Below, one piece after another: positions 14,365 through 23,896 of a stretch of DNA of 45,383 bases. Each line of letters starts with the position of its first letter. The first letter of the stretch is position 1. The stretch comes from Candidatus Tantalella remota (GTDB lineage: Bacteria > Omnitrophota > Gorgyraeia > Tantalellales > Tantalellaceae). The notes below the pieces were generated by a model. That model was not told where the DNA came from. It saw only the letters and a list, made by a program, of their open reading frames with translations, and made no database searches. A program made the translations under genes and the position numbers. The stretch spans positions 1 to 45,383 of the forward strand of contig JAVCCB010000071.1 in the NCBI GenBank assembly GCA_030765685.1. The letters are read 5' to 3'.

Positions 14365-16239
14365 TTATTTAAGCTCCGCTTCTATTATATTGGCCACTTC
14401 GTCCGGCGCAAGATGATATTTCCTGAGCAGCTCTTCTCTCGCTCCGTGCTCAATGAATTCATCCGGCAGACCAAGGCACCTGATCTTAACTCCTGTAAGA
14501 TTTTCTCTTTCAAAAAATTCCAGGACCGCGGCTCCGAACCCCGAGGTCGCTATACCTTCTTCCAGCGTAAATATCCTCTTCCCGCTGTGTGCTATCTCTT
14601 CGAGCATGGTGCTGTCCAGCGGTTTTATGAACCTGGCATTGATAACGGCTGCTTCTATCCCTTTTTTAGAAAGGACCTCGCTCGCAAAGAGCGCCGTGTT
14701 GACCATGTTGCCCACGGCCAAAATAATAAGGTCTTTTCCCTCCCGGAGAGATTCGGCCTTCCCTATTTCAAGCGGCACGCATGAAGAACCGCCGACAAAC
14801 CGTCTGGCACTGGCTCTCGGATATCTTATACTCACCGGCTTGCCCCATTCCAGAGATTTTTCTATCATCAGCTCTAATTCAACTCCGTCTTTCGGAGCCA
14901 TAACCACAAACCCGGGAAGACTTCTCATATAAGCTATATCAAACACGCCATGATGCGTCGGACCATCCCGTCCGACCAGTCCCGCCCTGTCCACGCAGAA
15001 TACTACCGGCAGTTCCTGAAGCGCGACATCATGTATCAGCTGATCATAAGCTCGCTGCAGAAAAGTGGAGTATATCGCCACAACGGGTTTCAGCCCGCCC
15101 TTCGCGAGCCCCGCCGCGAAAGTAACCGCGTGAGCTTCGGTTATGCCCACATCGGAGAATCTTTCCGGGAATTTCTCGGCAAAACCGGCAAGCCCTGTGC
15201 CGTCGGGCATAGCGGCGGTAACCGCCACTACCTTTTTGTCTTTTTGAGCCAAACGCTGTATCTTATCGGAAAAATGACAGGTAAATGTCTTATCCTCAGC
15301 TGACGCTTTTTTCATGCACCCATTGCCTATCTCAAACGATGAAACTCCGTGAAATACCGTCGGATCTTCTTCGGCGTATTTGTATCCTTTTCCTTTTTTT
15401 GTGATAGCGTGTATAAAAACAGGTTCCTGCAGGTCCGCTACATTCCGGAACATAGCCACAAGCTGTTCTATGTTGTGCCCGTCTATCGGACCGAAATACC
15501 GAAATCCAAGCTCTTCAAACAGTATACCCGGAACCAGAAGATTTTTTACCCCTTCCTGAAATTTCTTTGCCGCCCTGTACGCGGGTCCCCCTAGTTTAGG
15601 TATACCCTTTACGACTTTTTCAGCCTCCGCCCTCACCTTATTATACAGCGGGTTGGTTATAACATTATTAAGATACCTGCTCATCGCCCCGACGGATTTT
15701 GAAATAGACTGCTCATTATCGTTCAGGATGACCATCATATTGGTCTTCCTATGCCCGGCGTCGTTCATCCCCTCAAAAGCCAGTCCGGTGGAAAGCGCCG
15801 CGTCGCCTATTACCGCCGCTATTTTATGGTTCTCTCCTTTAATATCTCTTGCCACGGCAAGACCGAGAGCCGATGAGATAGACGTGGAACTGTGGCCGCA
15901 AGTGAACGGGTCGTGCTCGCTTTCCTTGGCGCGCGGAAACCCGCTCATACCGCCCATTTCCCGAAGCGTCTCAAACGCGTGGACTCTTCCCGTAAGCAGT
16001 TTATGCGCGTAGCTCTGATGCCCCACATCCCATACGATCTTATCCTTGGGGCTGTCAAAGCAAAAATGAAGCGCTATCGCCAGCTCCACAGCTCCCAGGC
16101 TGGCGGCTATATGCCCGCCTTTTCTCGACGTGACGTCGATGATCTTTGTCCTGATCTCTATGGCAAGCTCTTCCAGCTGGCTCATACTCAGTTCTTTTAT
16201 GTCTTTTGGCGACTTTATATTTTCAAGATAATTGCTCAT
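14365..16239 (-). CDS. dxs: 1-deoxy-D-xylulose-5-phosphate synthase
   Basis: A protein of 624 residues that condenses pyruvate and glyceraldehyde 3-phosphate, the entry step of the MEP isoprenoid pathway and a thiamine diphosphate enzyme. G-G-H-I-A-A-S-L-G (41-49) holds the catalytic-loop His, [10 protein letters not shown] follows, and the cofactor motif reads G-D-A-A (145-148) where G-D-G-A is usual. Later blocks [15 protein letters not shown] and R-Y-P-R are intact. The start at 16239 gives the family length; a longer frame from 16308 would overlap xseB. xseB-dxs linkage is common. Confidence 0.96.
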   Translation of the reverse strand: MSNYLENIKSPKDIKELSMSQLEELAIEIRTKIIDVTSRKGGHIAASLGAVELAIALHFCFDSPKDKIVWDVGHQSYAHKLLTGRVHAFETLREMGGMSGFPRAKESEHDPFTCGHSSTSISSALGLAVARDIKGENHKIAAVIGDAALSTGLAFEGMNDAGHRKTNMMVILNDNEQSISKSVGAMSRYLNNVITNPLYNKVRAEAEKVVKGIPKLGGPAYRAAKKFQEGVKNLLVPGILFEELGFRYFGPIDGHNIEQLVAMFRNVADLQEPVFIHAITKKGKGYKYAEEDPTVFHGVSSFEIGNGCMKKASAEDKTFTCHFSDKIQRLAQKDKKVVAVTAAMPDGTGLAGFAEKFPERFSDVGITEAHAVTFAAGLAKGGLKPVVAIYSTFLQRAYDQLIHDVALQELPVVFCVDRAGLVGRDGPTHHGVFDIAYMRSLPGFVVMAPKDGVELELMIEKSLEWGKPVSIRYPRASARRFVGGSSCVPLEIGKAESLREGKDLIILAVGNMVNTALFASEVLSKKGIEAAVINARFIKPLDSTMLEEIAHSGKRIFTLEEGIATSGFGAAVLEFFERENLTGVKIRCLGLPDEFIEHGAREELLRKYHLAPDEVANIIEAELK

Positions 16240-16264
16240 TATTTCCGCTTCTTTGTTTGGACAA

Positions 16265-16510
16265 CTACTCTTCTTCGTCAAACGGGTCCTTCTGGAATTT
16301 ACCGTCACTGTTTTTTATAAGCTTCTCTATTTTTTCTTTGGCATTGTCAAGCTGGTCCTGGCACATGCGCGCCAGTTTGACGCCATCCTCATATTTCTTA
16401 AGCGAAGCGTCCAGGGAAAGATCTCCGGCTTCCAGCTCGGCTACTATCTTTTCAAGCTTCTCCAGACCTTTTTCAAAACTTTGTTCTTTCGGTTTTACCT
16501 CTTTGCCCAT
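16265..16510 (-). CDS. xseB: Exodeoxyribonuclease VII small subunit
   Basis: A protein of 81 residues that forms the multi-copy regulatory subunit of exonuclease VII, which degrades single-stranded DNA. S-F-E-K-G-L-E-K-L-E-K-I-V-A-E-L-E (11-27) and L-S-L-D-A-S-L-K-K-Y-E-D-G are the family signature, a two-helix coiled coil. It lies 14 bases after xseA. The acidic tail (D-E-E-E) is ordinary. Confidence 0.95.
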   Translation of the reverse strand: MGKEVKPKEQSFEKGLEKLEKIVAELEAGDLSLDASLKKYEDGVKLARMCQDQLDNAKEKIEKLIKNSDGKFQKDPFDEEE

Positions 16511-16524
16511 ATCCCGCCCCTTTT

Positions 16525-17751
16525 TTATTCTACTTCTTCGACTCTGCTGGTTACCTGCCCCTTCGACAGCCGAGTACTTATCTGATCTCCCTTTTTCAGA
16601 ACTGTAGCTTCTTTCACGACCTTTCCGCCAAAAAAGGTGATGCTGTACCCTCTGTCCAGTACCGATACCGGACTTAGTGCCTGCAGCTTGCCGGTGACCG
16701 TCCCCAGCTCGCGTATCGCTATTTCTGCCCTATGGCTCACGCAGATGGCCGCGGACTTCGCAAGATCACTGACCTGCTGCTCCAGCTTCAAAAAAACGTT
16801 CATCGGCGCCCTGAGGACGTAGCTGGACTTTAACTCATCGAGCTCCTGCTCCAGGTTCTCCATCTTGCGCCTTACCGCCAGGTCCATCCGTTCCCATTCA
16901 TCTTCGAGCGACGCGTCAAGGTCTTCCCTGAGCGGGATAACCAATTCCGCCGCCGCTGACGGGGTTGCCGCTCTTAAGTCCGCAACAAAATCCGATATTG
17001 TAAAATCGATCTCATGGCCCACAGCGCTTACAACGGGTATCTCGGACTCAAAAACAGCTCTGACCACGACTTCTTCGTTGAACGCCCACAAGTCTTCAAG
17101 GCTGCCGCCGCCTCTACCCACTATCATCACATCTATCGGGTGTTCGTCTTCGCTTTTTGCGGCAACTTCGCGATTAAACTCATTAAGTTCCCGTATCGCT
17201 CTCGCTATTTCTTCAGCAGCGCCGTCGCCCTGCACCTTGACCGGCCGTATGGTGATCTCCATGCCCTCATATCTTCTCCGGACGACCCTCACTATATCCC
17301 TGACCGCGGCTCCTGTCGGCGAAGTAACTACCCCTATCCTCGCCGGGAGGAACGGTAAAGGCTTCTTATTCTCTTCGGCAAAAAGGCCTTCTTTCTGCAG
17401 TTTGCGTTTCAACTGCTCGAACGCGAGCTGTAGTCCGCCCTGGCCTCTCGGTTCCACGCCACTGACATACAGCTGGTACTGACCCCTTTTATCATAAACG
17501 CTTATCTTGCCGCGGCACAAAACGCTCATACCGCTTTCGATCTCAAATTTTACTCCGCGGCTGTTGCCTCTGAAAAGAACACAGTTGAGCAAGCCCTGTT
17601 CGTCTTTCAAACTAAAATACGCGTGCCCCGCAGACGATACCGTCAGGTTGGAGACCTCTCCCTCCACCCATGCGTCCTGGAACGTGCCTTCCAATATGGA
17701 CCGTATGTCCCTGGTCAGTTCCGAGACCGTGTAGATCTTCTGTTCGCCCAT
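16525..17751 (-). CDS. xseA: Exodeoxyribonuclease VII large subunit
   Basis: A protein of 408 residues, the catalytic subunit of exonuclease VII. An N-terminal OB-fold (about 3-100, with W-V-E-G-E-V-S-N and F-S-L-K-D) is followed by the catalytic core with R-I-G-V-V-T-S-P-T-G-A-A and G-R-G-G-G-S-L-E-D-L-W-A-F-N, then a long coiled coil. Slightly shorter than the E. coli enzyme (456) because the coiled coil is shorter. Co-directional with xseB. Confidence 0.96.
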   Translation of the reverse strand: MGEQKIYTVSELTRDIRSILEGTFQDAWVEGEVSNLTVSSAGHAYFSLKDEQGLLNCVLFRGNSRGVKFEIESGMSVLCRGKISVYDKRGQYQLYVSGVEPRGQGGLQLAFEQLKRKLQKEGLFAEENKKPLPFLPARIGVVTSPTGAAVRDIVRVVRRRYEGMEITIRPVKVQGDGAAEEIARAIRELNEFNREVAAKSEDEHPIDVMIVGRGGGSLEDLWAFNEEVVVRAVFESEIPVVSAVGHEIDFTISDFVADLRAATPSAAAELVIPLREDLDASLEDEWERMDLAVRRKMENLEQELDELKSSYVLRAPMNVFLKLEQQVSDLAKSAAICVSHRAEIAIRELGTVTGKLQALSPVSVLDRGYSITFFGGKVVKEATVLKKGDQISTRLSKGQVTSRVEEVE

Positions 17752-17777
17752 CCTCTTCCCGTCCCGGTGCGCTTGCG

Positions 17778-18554
17778 CTACATTTTTTCCTGTACGCGTT
17801 CTATACTGCGCGCGTTACCTGTCTCATTATCTATATCTATAACGACACCATGCATCTGGATATCGCCCGTAGCCACTTCGAATCTCGTAGGAAGATTTGT
17901 CAGGAACCGTTCTATGATAAGTTCCTTCTGCCTTCCTATCACCGAATCATAAGGACCCGTCATCCCGCTATCCGTTATATACGCCGTACCCTTCGGCCGT
18001 ACTGTCTCATCCGCCGTCTGTATGTGTGTATGAGTACCCAGGACCGCGCTGACCGAACCGTCAAGAAACCATCCCATAGCGACCTTTTCGCTGGTAGCTT
18101 CCGCGTGCATATCTACGATTATTATGGGAGTTTCTTTCCGCAGTTCTCTTACTTCTTCCCTTGCTCTGCGAAACGGACAATCTACAGCGTCCATAAAAAC
18201 CCTGCCGATAAGGTTGACTACCCCGACCTTCACTCCCGCTATTTCCACAACAGTGGATCCTTTACCGGGAACACCTGGAGGATAGTTCAGCGGTCTTACA
18301 ACTTTGTCCGTCTTGTCCAGGAAAGCATAGGCCTCTCTTTTCTTCCAGATATGATCGCCGGAAGTAAGAACGTCTATACCGTTATTGAACAGCTCTTCCG
18401 CTATCCCCGGAGTGATACCGCTGCCTCCGGCCGCGTTCTCACCATTGGCTATAACGCAATCTATGCCGTTGGCCTCCCGGAACTCGCGCAACCTCTTGCG
18501 TGTCACGTTACGTCCCGGCCGGCCTACTATGTCTCCTATAAATAGTACTTTCAT
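17778..18554 (-). CDS. YmdB-family metallophosphoesterase (cyclic-nucleotide 2'-phosphodiesterase type)
   Basis: A protein of 258 residues. A dinuclear-metal phosphodiesterase of the TIGR00282 group acting on 2',3'-cyclic nucleotides; Bacillus YmdB affects biofilm and motility gene expression. Metal ligands can be seen at D8, E39-N40, D67-H68, D-M-H-A-E and G-T-H-T-H-I-Q. It starts at 18554 behind GAGGGG; a longer frame from 18611 would run through a palindromic repeat. Located next to the RNase Y gene, a pairing frequent in many phyla, which suggests a shared RNA-metabolism role. Confidence 0.9.
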   Translation of the reverse strand: MKVLFIGDIVGRPGRNVTRKRLREFREANGIDCVIANGENAAGGSGITPGIAEELFNNGIDVLTSGDHIWKKREAYAFLDKTDKVVRPLNYPPGVPGKGSTVVEIAGVKVGVVNLIGRVFMDAVDCPFRRAREEVRELRKETPIIIVDMHAEATSEKVAMGWFLDGSVSAVLGTHTHIQTADETVRPKGTAYITDSGMTGPYDSVIGRQKELIIERFLTNLPTRFEVATGDIQMHGVVIDIDNETGNARSIERVQEKM

Positions 18555-18555
18555 A

Positions 18556-18663
18556 AAACCCCTCTTATCAACGTGATCCCCGCGGAAGCGGGGATCACAT
18601 AAAAATAACATTTACCTTGCTAGATCCCGGATAGCTGCCTTCAGCATCTTCCGGGATGACGTT
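18556..18663. repeat. Dispersed GTGATCCCCGC / GTCATCCCGG-type palindromic repeat
   Basis: GTGATCCCCGCGG / CCGCGGGGATCAC-like arms around 18571-18600, then a second arm ATCCCGGA/TCCGGGAT at 18624-18657 ending in GACGT. It separates rny from the YmdB-like gene. Confidence 0.65.
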
Positions 18664-18711
18664 CGACCATATAACTTGCTTCGCTTACGCTGCGCAAGTC
18701 ATGGTCTCTCC

Positions 18712-20283
18712 TTATTTTGCGTACTCAATAGACCTGATCTCCCGAATAACGACCACTTTGATCTGTCCGGGATACTGCAGGCTGTCTTCTATCTTCTTTT
18801 TTATTTCCTGCGCCATGACTGCCGCCTGAGCATCGTCTATTTTTTCGGGCTGAACTATTATGCGTATCTCCCTGCCCGCCTGTATCGCGTACGTCTTGTC
18901 GACACCGTTGAACTCATTCGCTATAGCTTCAAGGTTATCCAGCCTCTTGATGTAGGATTCAAGGCTCTCTCTCCGCGCTCCCGGCCGGCTAGCGCTTACC
19001 GCGTCCGCCGCCTGCGCGAGTACCGCTAGGAGTGTCCTGGGGTCGATGTCGCCATGATGAGCCTCTATCGCGTGGACGACCGTATCCGGTTCTCCGTATT
19101 TCCTAGCGAGATCCGCTCCCAACTTCGCGTGTGATCCCTCGAGCTCGTGAGAAACGGCTTTGCCTATATCATGCAGCGCGCCTATCCTCTTTGCCAACCC
19201 CACATCAAGCCTTAACTCTCCGGCCATGGTAGCCATCAGATACGCGGTTTCTTTGGAATGCTGCAGGACGTTCTGCCCGTAACTCGTCCTGAACTTAAGT
19301 CTGCCAAGGAGCTTTACCAATTCCGAATGTACGCCATGTATGCCAATGTCAAGCAGTGTGTTCTCACCCTCTTCCTTGATCGTAGCTTCCATCTCTTTTT
19401 TTACTTTTCCTACCACCTCTTCGATCCTGCCAGGGTGTATCCTTCCATCGCCTATCAGCCTTTCCAGCGAGATCCGCGCGATCTCCCTGCGGAATTTATC
19501 GAACCCGGAAATAATAACGGCCTCGGGCGTATCGTCGATGATGATGTCCACTCCCGTCGCCATTTCCAACGCTCTGATATTCCGGCCCTCGCGACCGATG
19601 ATCCTTCCCTTCATATCTTCCGAAGGAAGATTTACAACGCTTACAGTAGTGTCTACAGTATGGTCGACAGCGCATTTTTGTATCGCCAGACCGACGATCT
19701 TGCGTGCTTCTTTATCCGCCTTGTCCCGTGTCTCTTCCTGTACTCTTTTTATCGTATAGGCCGCGTCCTGCCGAGCTTCGTCTTCCATCTTCTTCATCAA
19801 GAAACTCTTGGCCTGTTCTTTGCTGATACCAGATATTTCCTGCAGCCTGTCTTTTTCTTCCTGTATCATCCTTTCAAGGTCCGCCTTATGTTTGTTGAGT
19901 TCCTCTTTCTTCTGGCTAAGCACCCCTTCGTTCTTTTTTGCTTCTTTTTCTTTCTGGTCCAAAAACTCTACCTTCCGGTCAAGGTTCCCTTCTTTCTGCA
20001 TGAGTCTTTTTTCCATTCCAAGCAGCTCTTTCCTGCGCTCTTTGGATTCTTCCTCAAACTCAGCCCTCATCTTGAGCTGCAGATCTTTCGACTCAAGTAT
20101 TGATTCTCTTTTCCTTCTTTCCGCTTCTACTTTAGAGTTGTTGATGATCGTCTTTGCCTTATCCTCGGCACGTTTCACTTTCATCTTGGCGGTATATTTG
20201 CGCAAGACGTATCCCATCAGGAAAAAGAAAACCCCTCCGAGAAGTGCAAACCCGAGATAAGATGCTGTAAGTCCCATTTTCAT
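18712..20283 (-). CDS. rny: Ribonuclease Y
   Basis: A protein of 523 residues: a membrane-anchored endoribonuclease that starts mRNA decay. One N-terminal membrane segment (about 9-27), a charged coiled coil (30-195), a KH domain with G-R-E-G (230-233), and an HD phosphohydrolase domain with H-D-I-G-K (371-375) and H-H-G-D later. Length and order match the family (about 520). Ribosome site GGGAGG lies seven bases before ATG 20283. The 5-FCL gene lies about 100 bases upstream. Confidence 0.97.
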   Translation of the reverse strand: MKMGLTASYLGFALLGGVFFFLMGYVLRKYTAKMKVKRAEDKAKTIINNSKVEAERRKRESILESKDLQLKMRAEFEEESKERRKELLGMEKRLMQKEGNLDRKVEFLDQKEKEAKKNEGVLSQKKEELNKHKADLERMIQEEKDRLQEISGISKEQAKSFLMKKMEDEARQDAAYTIKRVQEETRDKADKEARKIVGLAIQKCAVDHTVDTTVSVVNLPSEDMKGRIIGREGRNIRALEMATGVDIIIDDTPEAVIISGFDKFRREIARISLERLIGDGRIHPGRIEEVVGKVKKEMEATIKEEGENTLLDIGIHGVHSELVKLLGRLKFRTSYGQNVLQHSKETAYLMATMAGELRLDVGLAKRIGALHDIGKAVSHELEGSHAKLGADLARKYGEPDTVVHAIEAHHGDIDPRTLLAVLAQAADAVSASRPGARRESLESYIKRLDNLEAIANEFNGVDKTYAIQAGREIRIIVQPEKIDDAQAAVMAQEIKKKIEDSLQYPGQIKVVVIREIRSIEYAK

Positions 20284-20385
20284 ATATATCCTCCCTTTCT
20301 ATTAAGGGCGTCGCTTTTAAAACACTTTTCGGCATCAATGCCAAATGAGTATCTGTGCAGGGCGAATTTTTTATTTACAGCAGGA

Positions 20386-20961
20386 CTATTCTGTGATGAC
20401 CATTGTTACTGGTCTGTCATGACTATCGGATGGAAGGATTTGAGTGACCTGGAATGAAAAGGCTAATCCTATTGTTGGTACCGAAGATAGTGCCGGCTCG
20501 GACAGGAATCGGTCATAATACCCTTTGCCTCTTCCTAATCTCATGTTGCTGTTGTCGTATGCTATTGCCGGAACCACTATAAGGTCTATCTCCTTCAACG
20601 GTACTGCCCCGTCAAGGCCATTTGCCGGCTGATTTATGCCGTACGGGCCCTGTTCCAGGTGTTCTATCGCTACAAGCTCAGAAGCTGTTATCGTTTCACT
20701 TTCCGACCCCAGGTACGGGACCGCAACCCTTTTCCCCTGTTCCAATGCCTTCGACACTACGTACTCTGTATTCACTTCCGTAGACAATGAAACATAGATC
20801 ATGACTGTCCTGCTGGCCCGGAATTCTTCGCTGGAAAGGAGCTTTTCTTGTATTATCTTGCTCTTTTCCTCCCTCACCGAGGGATCCTGATCCCGCAGAC
20901 GCCTGATTGTTTCCTTTCTAATTATATTTTTCTGTTTCTGCATTTCCATCTGTTCGTTCAT
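20386..20961 (-). CDS. 5-formyltetrahydrofolate cyclo-ligase
   Basis: Up to 191 residues. Converts 5-formyl-THF to 5,10-methenyl-THF using ATP. The family motif G-R-G-K-G-Y-Y-D-R-F-L is complete near residue 143, with M-I-Y-V-S and R-V-A-V-P-Y earlier. A perfect TATAAT (20970-20965) sits only three bases before the ATG at 20961, so transcription should begin inside the second codon. Translation more likely uses the ATG at 20949 or 20943, giving 187 or 185 residues. No clear ribosome site is visible for any of the three. Confidence 0.92.
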   Translation of the reverse strand: MNEQMEMQKQKNIIRKETIRRLRDQDPSVREEKSKIIQEKLLSSEEFRASRTVMIYVSLSTEVNTEYVVSKALEQGKRVAVPYLGSESETITASELVAIEHLEQGPYGINQPANGLDGAVPLKEIDLIVVPAIAYDNSNMRLGRGKGYYDRFLSEPALSSVPTIGLAFSFQVTQILPSDSHDRPVTMVITE

Positions 20962-21056
20962 AATATTATACTATAATAATTTTGATATTCCTATTTATTT
21001 TCCGTTATTGCCACTCACGCTCGCACGAAATCCATAAACTGTTTAGTCAAATGGCT

Positions 21057-21437
21057 TTACGCTGTTTTCTTCGACATATAGTCATCTATAGCCTTAGTCA
21101 GGGCCTCTTCCGCCAGGACCGAACAATGCCTTTTTACCGAAGGCAAACCGCCCAGAGCATCAACTACCGCTTCATTAGATATTTTTCTCGCCTCTTCTAT
21201 GCTCTTACCCTTTATCATCTCGGTCAGGATGGAACTTGACGCTATCGCGGCACCGCAGCCGAAAGTCCTGAATTTAGCGTCTTCTATGATCTCGTTCTCG
21301 TCGACCTTTATGAACAATTCCATTATATCCCCACAAACAGGATTCCCGACCTTGCCTCTGCCTGAGGGATCCTTCATTTCGCCCACGTTTCGGGGATTAC
21401 TGAAATGTTCCATTACTATTTCTGAATATTCTGACAT
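21057..21437 (-). CDS. iscU: Iron-sulfur cluster scaffold protein IscU/NifU N-domain
   Basis: A protein of 126 residues on which [2Fe-2S] clusters are assembled from sulfur delivered by IscS. The three cluster cysteines C35 (N-P-V-C-G-D), C61 (F-G-C-G-A-A) and C105 (R-H-C-S-V-L-A) and Asp37 are all present. Directly follows iscS with an 11-base gap. It is the final gene of the nfu-iscR-iscS-iscU unit. Confidence 0.95.
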   Translation of the reverse strand: MSEYSEIVMEHFSNPRNVGEMKDPSGRGKVGNPVCGDIMELFIKVDENEIIEDAKFRTFGCGAAIASSSILTEMIKGKSIEEARKISNEAVVDALGGLPSVKRHCSVLAEEALTKAIDDYMSKKTA

Positions 21438-21448
21438 TTTTCTTCTCC

Positions 21449-22618
21449 TTATTCGTCTCCCGGATACACCGGGCTCATTGCCCTTAATCTCGCTATGATG
21501 GCTGGTAATTTCTCCATAACATAGTCTATCTCTTCTTCTGTGTTAAAAATACTGAAAGAAAATCTTACAGATCCCTGGGAATACAAAGCGTCTATTCCCA
21601 TACTCATAAGAACATGCGACGGTTCAAGGCTTCCCGACGTACAAGCCGATCCGGTAGATACCGCTACGCCTTCAAGATCAAGGCTTAAGAGTATGGATTC
21701 TCCCTCAAGATAATCAAATCCTATATTCAAGGTATTAGGCAGTCTTTTCTCAGGATGCCCGTTAAGCCTGGTCATCTTTATCTCCGACTGTATGCGTTCG
21801 TGCAGCTTGTCCCTGAGACATTGCACTCTGGCATAATTCTCCTGCCCCTTTTCAGTCGCGATCTCGCAAGCCTTCCCTAAGCCAACGATACCGGGAACGT
21901 TCTCCGTTCCGGGCCTTCTTCCTTTTTCCTGATGCCCTCCGTACCTGAATTTGGCCAGCTTTGTACCCTTTTTGATGTAAAGAGCGCCGACCCCTTTAGG
22001 TCCGTTTATTTTATGTCCTGACATGGAAATGAGATCGATCTTCGTTTTCTGTACATCAAGCGGCATCTTTCCCACGTACTGCACGGCATCGCTATGGAAC
22101 GGTACTCCTTTTCCCTGGGCTATCGCGGATATCTCGTCTATCGGCATTATGGTCCCGGTCTCATTGTTCGCCGCCATAATGGTGATGAGGATAGTCTTAT
22201 CCTTTATACTTTTTGCAAGTTCGTCCAGGTCGATGATACCGTATTCATCAACTCCGAGGTAAGTCACCTCATATCCCTGCTTCTCAAAATATTTGCAGGT
22301 ATTGAGTACCGCCGGATGCTCGACAGATGACGTTATGATGTGGTTGCCCTTGTCTTTGAGAGCTTCCGCTATGCCCCGCATAGCGTAGTTATCCGCCTCT
22401 GTCCCGCCGGCTGTAAATACGATCTCCTCGGAAGAAGAGGCGTTTATCATCTTCGCTACCTGGCTTCTGGCTTTTTCGAGATGCTTCTTCGCCTCCCTTC
22501 CGAAAAGATGAACACTTGAAGCGTTCCCGTAGATCTCTCCAAAAAACGGCACCATAGCCTCGATCACTTCAGGGTGAACCTGCGTCGTGGCATTGGAATC
22601 AAGATATATTTTCTTCAT
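21449..22618 (-). CDS. iscS: Cysteine desulfurase
   Basis: A protein of 389 residues, PLP-dependent: removes sulfur from cysteine for Fe-S clusters and tRNA thiolation. PLP lysine K203 sits in S-G-H-K-I-N-G-P-K-G, His101 stacks on the cofactor, and the catalytic cysteine C326 lies in S-T-G-S-A-C-T-S-G-S. The start overlaps the iscR stop by four bases (ATGA), suggesting coupled translation. It can also supply the thiouridylase encoded at 24298. Confidence 0.97.
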   Translation of the reverse strand: MKKIYLDSNATTQVHPEVIEAMVPFFGEIYGNASSVHLFGREAKKHLEKARSQVAKMINASSSEEIVFTAGGTEADNYAMRGIAEALKDKGNHIITSSVEHPAVLNTCKYFEKQGYEVTYLGVDEYGIIDLDELAKSIKDKTILITIMAANNETGTIMPIDEISAIAQGKGVPFHSDAVQYVGKMPLDVQKTKIDLISMSGHKINGPKGVGALYIKKGTKLAKFRYGGHQEKGRRPGTENVPGIVGLGKACEIATEKGQENYARVQCLRDKLHERIQSEIKMTRLNGHPEKRLPNTLNIGFDYLEGESILLSLDLEGVAVSTGSACTSGSLEPSHVLMSMGIDALYSQGSVRFSFSIFNTEEEIDYVMEKLPAIIARLRAMSPVYPGDE

Positions 22619-23073
22619 GATACTTTTTCCTTTTCAAGTTTAAGCGGATTTTTTTTGATCGCCTTCTCTGCAAGATACTTAAGCGAATACCCCGACATCG
22701 TCTCCTGTATCTTGCGGGCGATCTCATCCCACACCTCTTTCGACGCGCACATCCCGAACTGCTTGCAGGCAGTCTTGTTGTGCCTGCCGGATGTGCAGCC
22801 TACAGGCGCTACCCCGCCCTCGAGGGAGGTGATAGCGTCGTACACGCTTATATCCACCGGATCTTTTGCCAGCATATATCCGCCCTTCGGGCCGCGAACA
22901 CTTTGCACTATCCCGCATTTCTTAAGGCGGTTGAATATCTGCTCCAGGTACACGCCCGAGATACCTTCTTCCTTCGCTATGTCACGTATCGAGAGATGCT
23001 CTCCCCTTGCGTGAACTATAGCGAGATTTATAAGAGCTCTCACTCCGTATGAAGCTTTTGTTGTTACAAGCAC
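22615..23073 (-). CDS. iscR: Rrf2-family regulator, IscR type
   Basis: A protein of 152 residues. N-terminal winged helix with the recognition segment I-S-G-V-Y-L-E-Q-I-F-N-R-L-K, the R-G-P-K-G-G-Y wing, and three cysteines C93, C103, C109 suited to bind a [2Fe-2S] cluster. Starts with GTG at 23073 behind GGAGG. As in other bacteria it probably represses its own operon when iron-sulfur supply is adequate, and a matching operator lies at 23361-23385. Confidence 0.93.
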   Translation of the reverse strand: MLVTTKASYGVRALINLAIVHARGEHLSIRDIAKEEGISGVYLEQIFNRLKKCGIVQSVRGPKGGYMLAKDPVDISVYDAITSLEGGVAPVGCTSGRHNKTACKQFGMCASKEVWDEIARKIQETMSGYSLKYLAEKAIKKNPLKLEKEKVS

Positions 23074-23088
23074 TCTTGACCCTCCGAT

Positions 23089-23307
23089 TTATACAGACTC
23101 TACGCGCTCTACTTCCGGGACTTCTTTCCTTATATTCTGCTCGACAACGTTCTTAAGCGTCATCTGGCTCATCGGGCATCCCGAACACGCGCCGGTAAGT
23201 TTCACTTTTACAACATTACCCTCAACTGCGACCAGTTCTATGTCTCCACCATCCATCTGGAGGGCCGGTCTTATCTTTTCTATGACTGCTTTTACTTTTT
23301 CTTCCAT
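23089..23307 (-). CDS. NifU C-terminal-domain (Nfu) iron-sulfur carrier
   Basis: A protein of 72 residues, a single Nfu domain: R-P-A-L-Q-M-D-G-G-D-I-E and the cluster-binding C41-S-G-C44. Transfers assembled clusters to target proteins. First gene of the iron-sulfur operon, 15 bases before iscR, behind a GGAG site and about 44 bases after the predicted transcription start. Confidence 0.94.
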   Translation of the reverse strand: MEEKVKAVIEKIRPALQMDGGDIELVAVEGNVVKVKLTGACSGCPMSQMTLKNVVEQNIRKEVPEVERVESV

Positions 23308-23357
23308 TTTATGCTCCTTTATTTAACGGTAACTTTCTGTCTCAGCTGTAGCATGTT

Positions 23358-23386
23358 ATTATACCTTACTAAAAAAGTCAAGTTAA
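23358..23386 (-). promoter_or_regulatory. Promoter of the nfu-iscR-iscS-iscU operon
   Basis: TATAAT (23363-23358) with TTAACT (23386-23381) 17 bases upstream. Start of transcription near 23351. Confidence 0.65.
23361..23385 (-). promoter_or_regulatory. IscR-type operator overlapping the promoter
   Basis: The 25 bases match the E. coli type 1 IscR consensus at 21 of 25 positions by my count, with half-sites CTTGACT and TAGTAAGG. It covers the spacer and part of the -10 element, the expected place for repression. Confidence 0.6.
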
Positions 23387-23396
23387 ATTTTGTCCC

Positions 23397-23645
23397 CCCT
23401 TACGGCAAGGTCCGCCGAAGCCTTGGCGAAGGCGGGAGTGATAACGACGTAAGTTGGTTGATAAAATTTAATCCTGAGCGGGAGGGAGCAACGCGACCGA
23501 GCCGAAGGATCTCTGGATATCGGGGACAGGCGGGTCTGGGAATAGGGAATAGGGAATAGGGAATAGGGAACTGGGAATAGATCAATTCCCCCTTCCCAAT
23601 TCACCATTCTCAAAAATAGTACCCCCGGACAGCGAACGCTACTCC
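23397..23645. repeat. Repeat-rich, gene-free stretch downstream of the RseC-like gene
   Basis: Contains a CCGCC/GGCGG palindrome (23411-23438), an AATCCTGAGCGGG...CCGAAGGATCT-type dispersed repeat (23470-23513) and the 7-base-period GGGAATA array (23534-23580) with inverted arm to 23611. Open frames across it have repeat-coded translations and no ribosome sites. Confidence 0.65.
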
Positions 23646-23677
23646 ATTAAAAAACCCGGTCCTAAGACCGGGTTTTC
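23646..23677 (-). terminator. Terminator of the RseC-like gene transcript
   Basis: AACCCGGTC/GACCGGGTT hairpin with a T6 tract on the minus strand (plus strand A6 at 23649-23654). Confidence 0.75.
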
Positions 23678-23896
23678 TAAACCTCACCCGCCGCTATCCG
23701 CAGTCTCCGGTGGGATTTTATATATCCTAAACTTGCTCGCTATTTTTAGTCTTCAGTATTCAGTATTTAGTATATGGTTAACTATCCTCTATTTATAGTT
23801 TACCTTACAATACGCCCCTCCGCAACTTACCAGAGGTAACTTTTGTTGAGTTTACGGTTGGGCGACAACGGTGGCCGATCAGCTGAGATTTGCTTA
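23678..23896. other. Gene-free stretch between terminator and RseC-like gene
   Basis: About 220 bases without a credible gene. It has a short 7-base-period run (TCTTCAG, TATTCAG, TATTTAG at 23750-23770). The part at 23815-23885 is GC-rich and may be structured, but I recognise no RNA family. Confidence 0.4.

Noticed and set aside
23383..23613. Overlapping frames with translations such as repeated F-P-I-P-Y-S-L
   Set aside because: The amino-acid repeat simply reflects the GGGAATA heptamer array.
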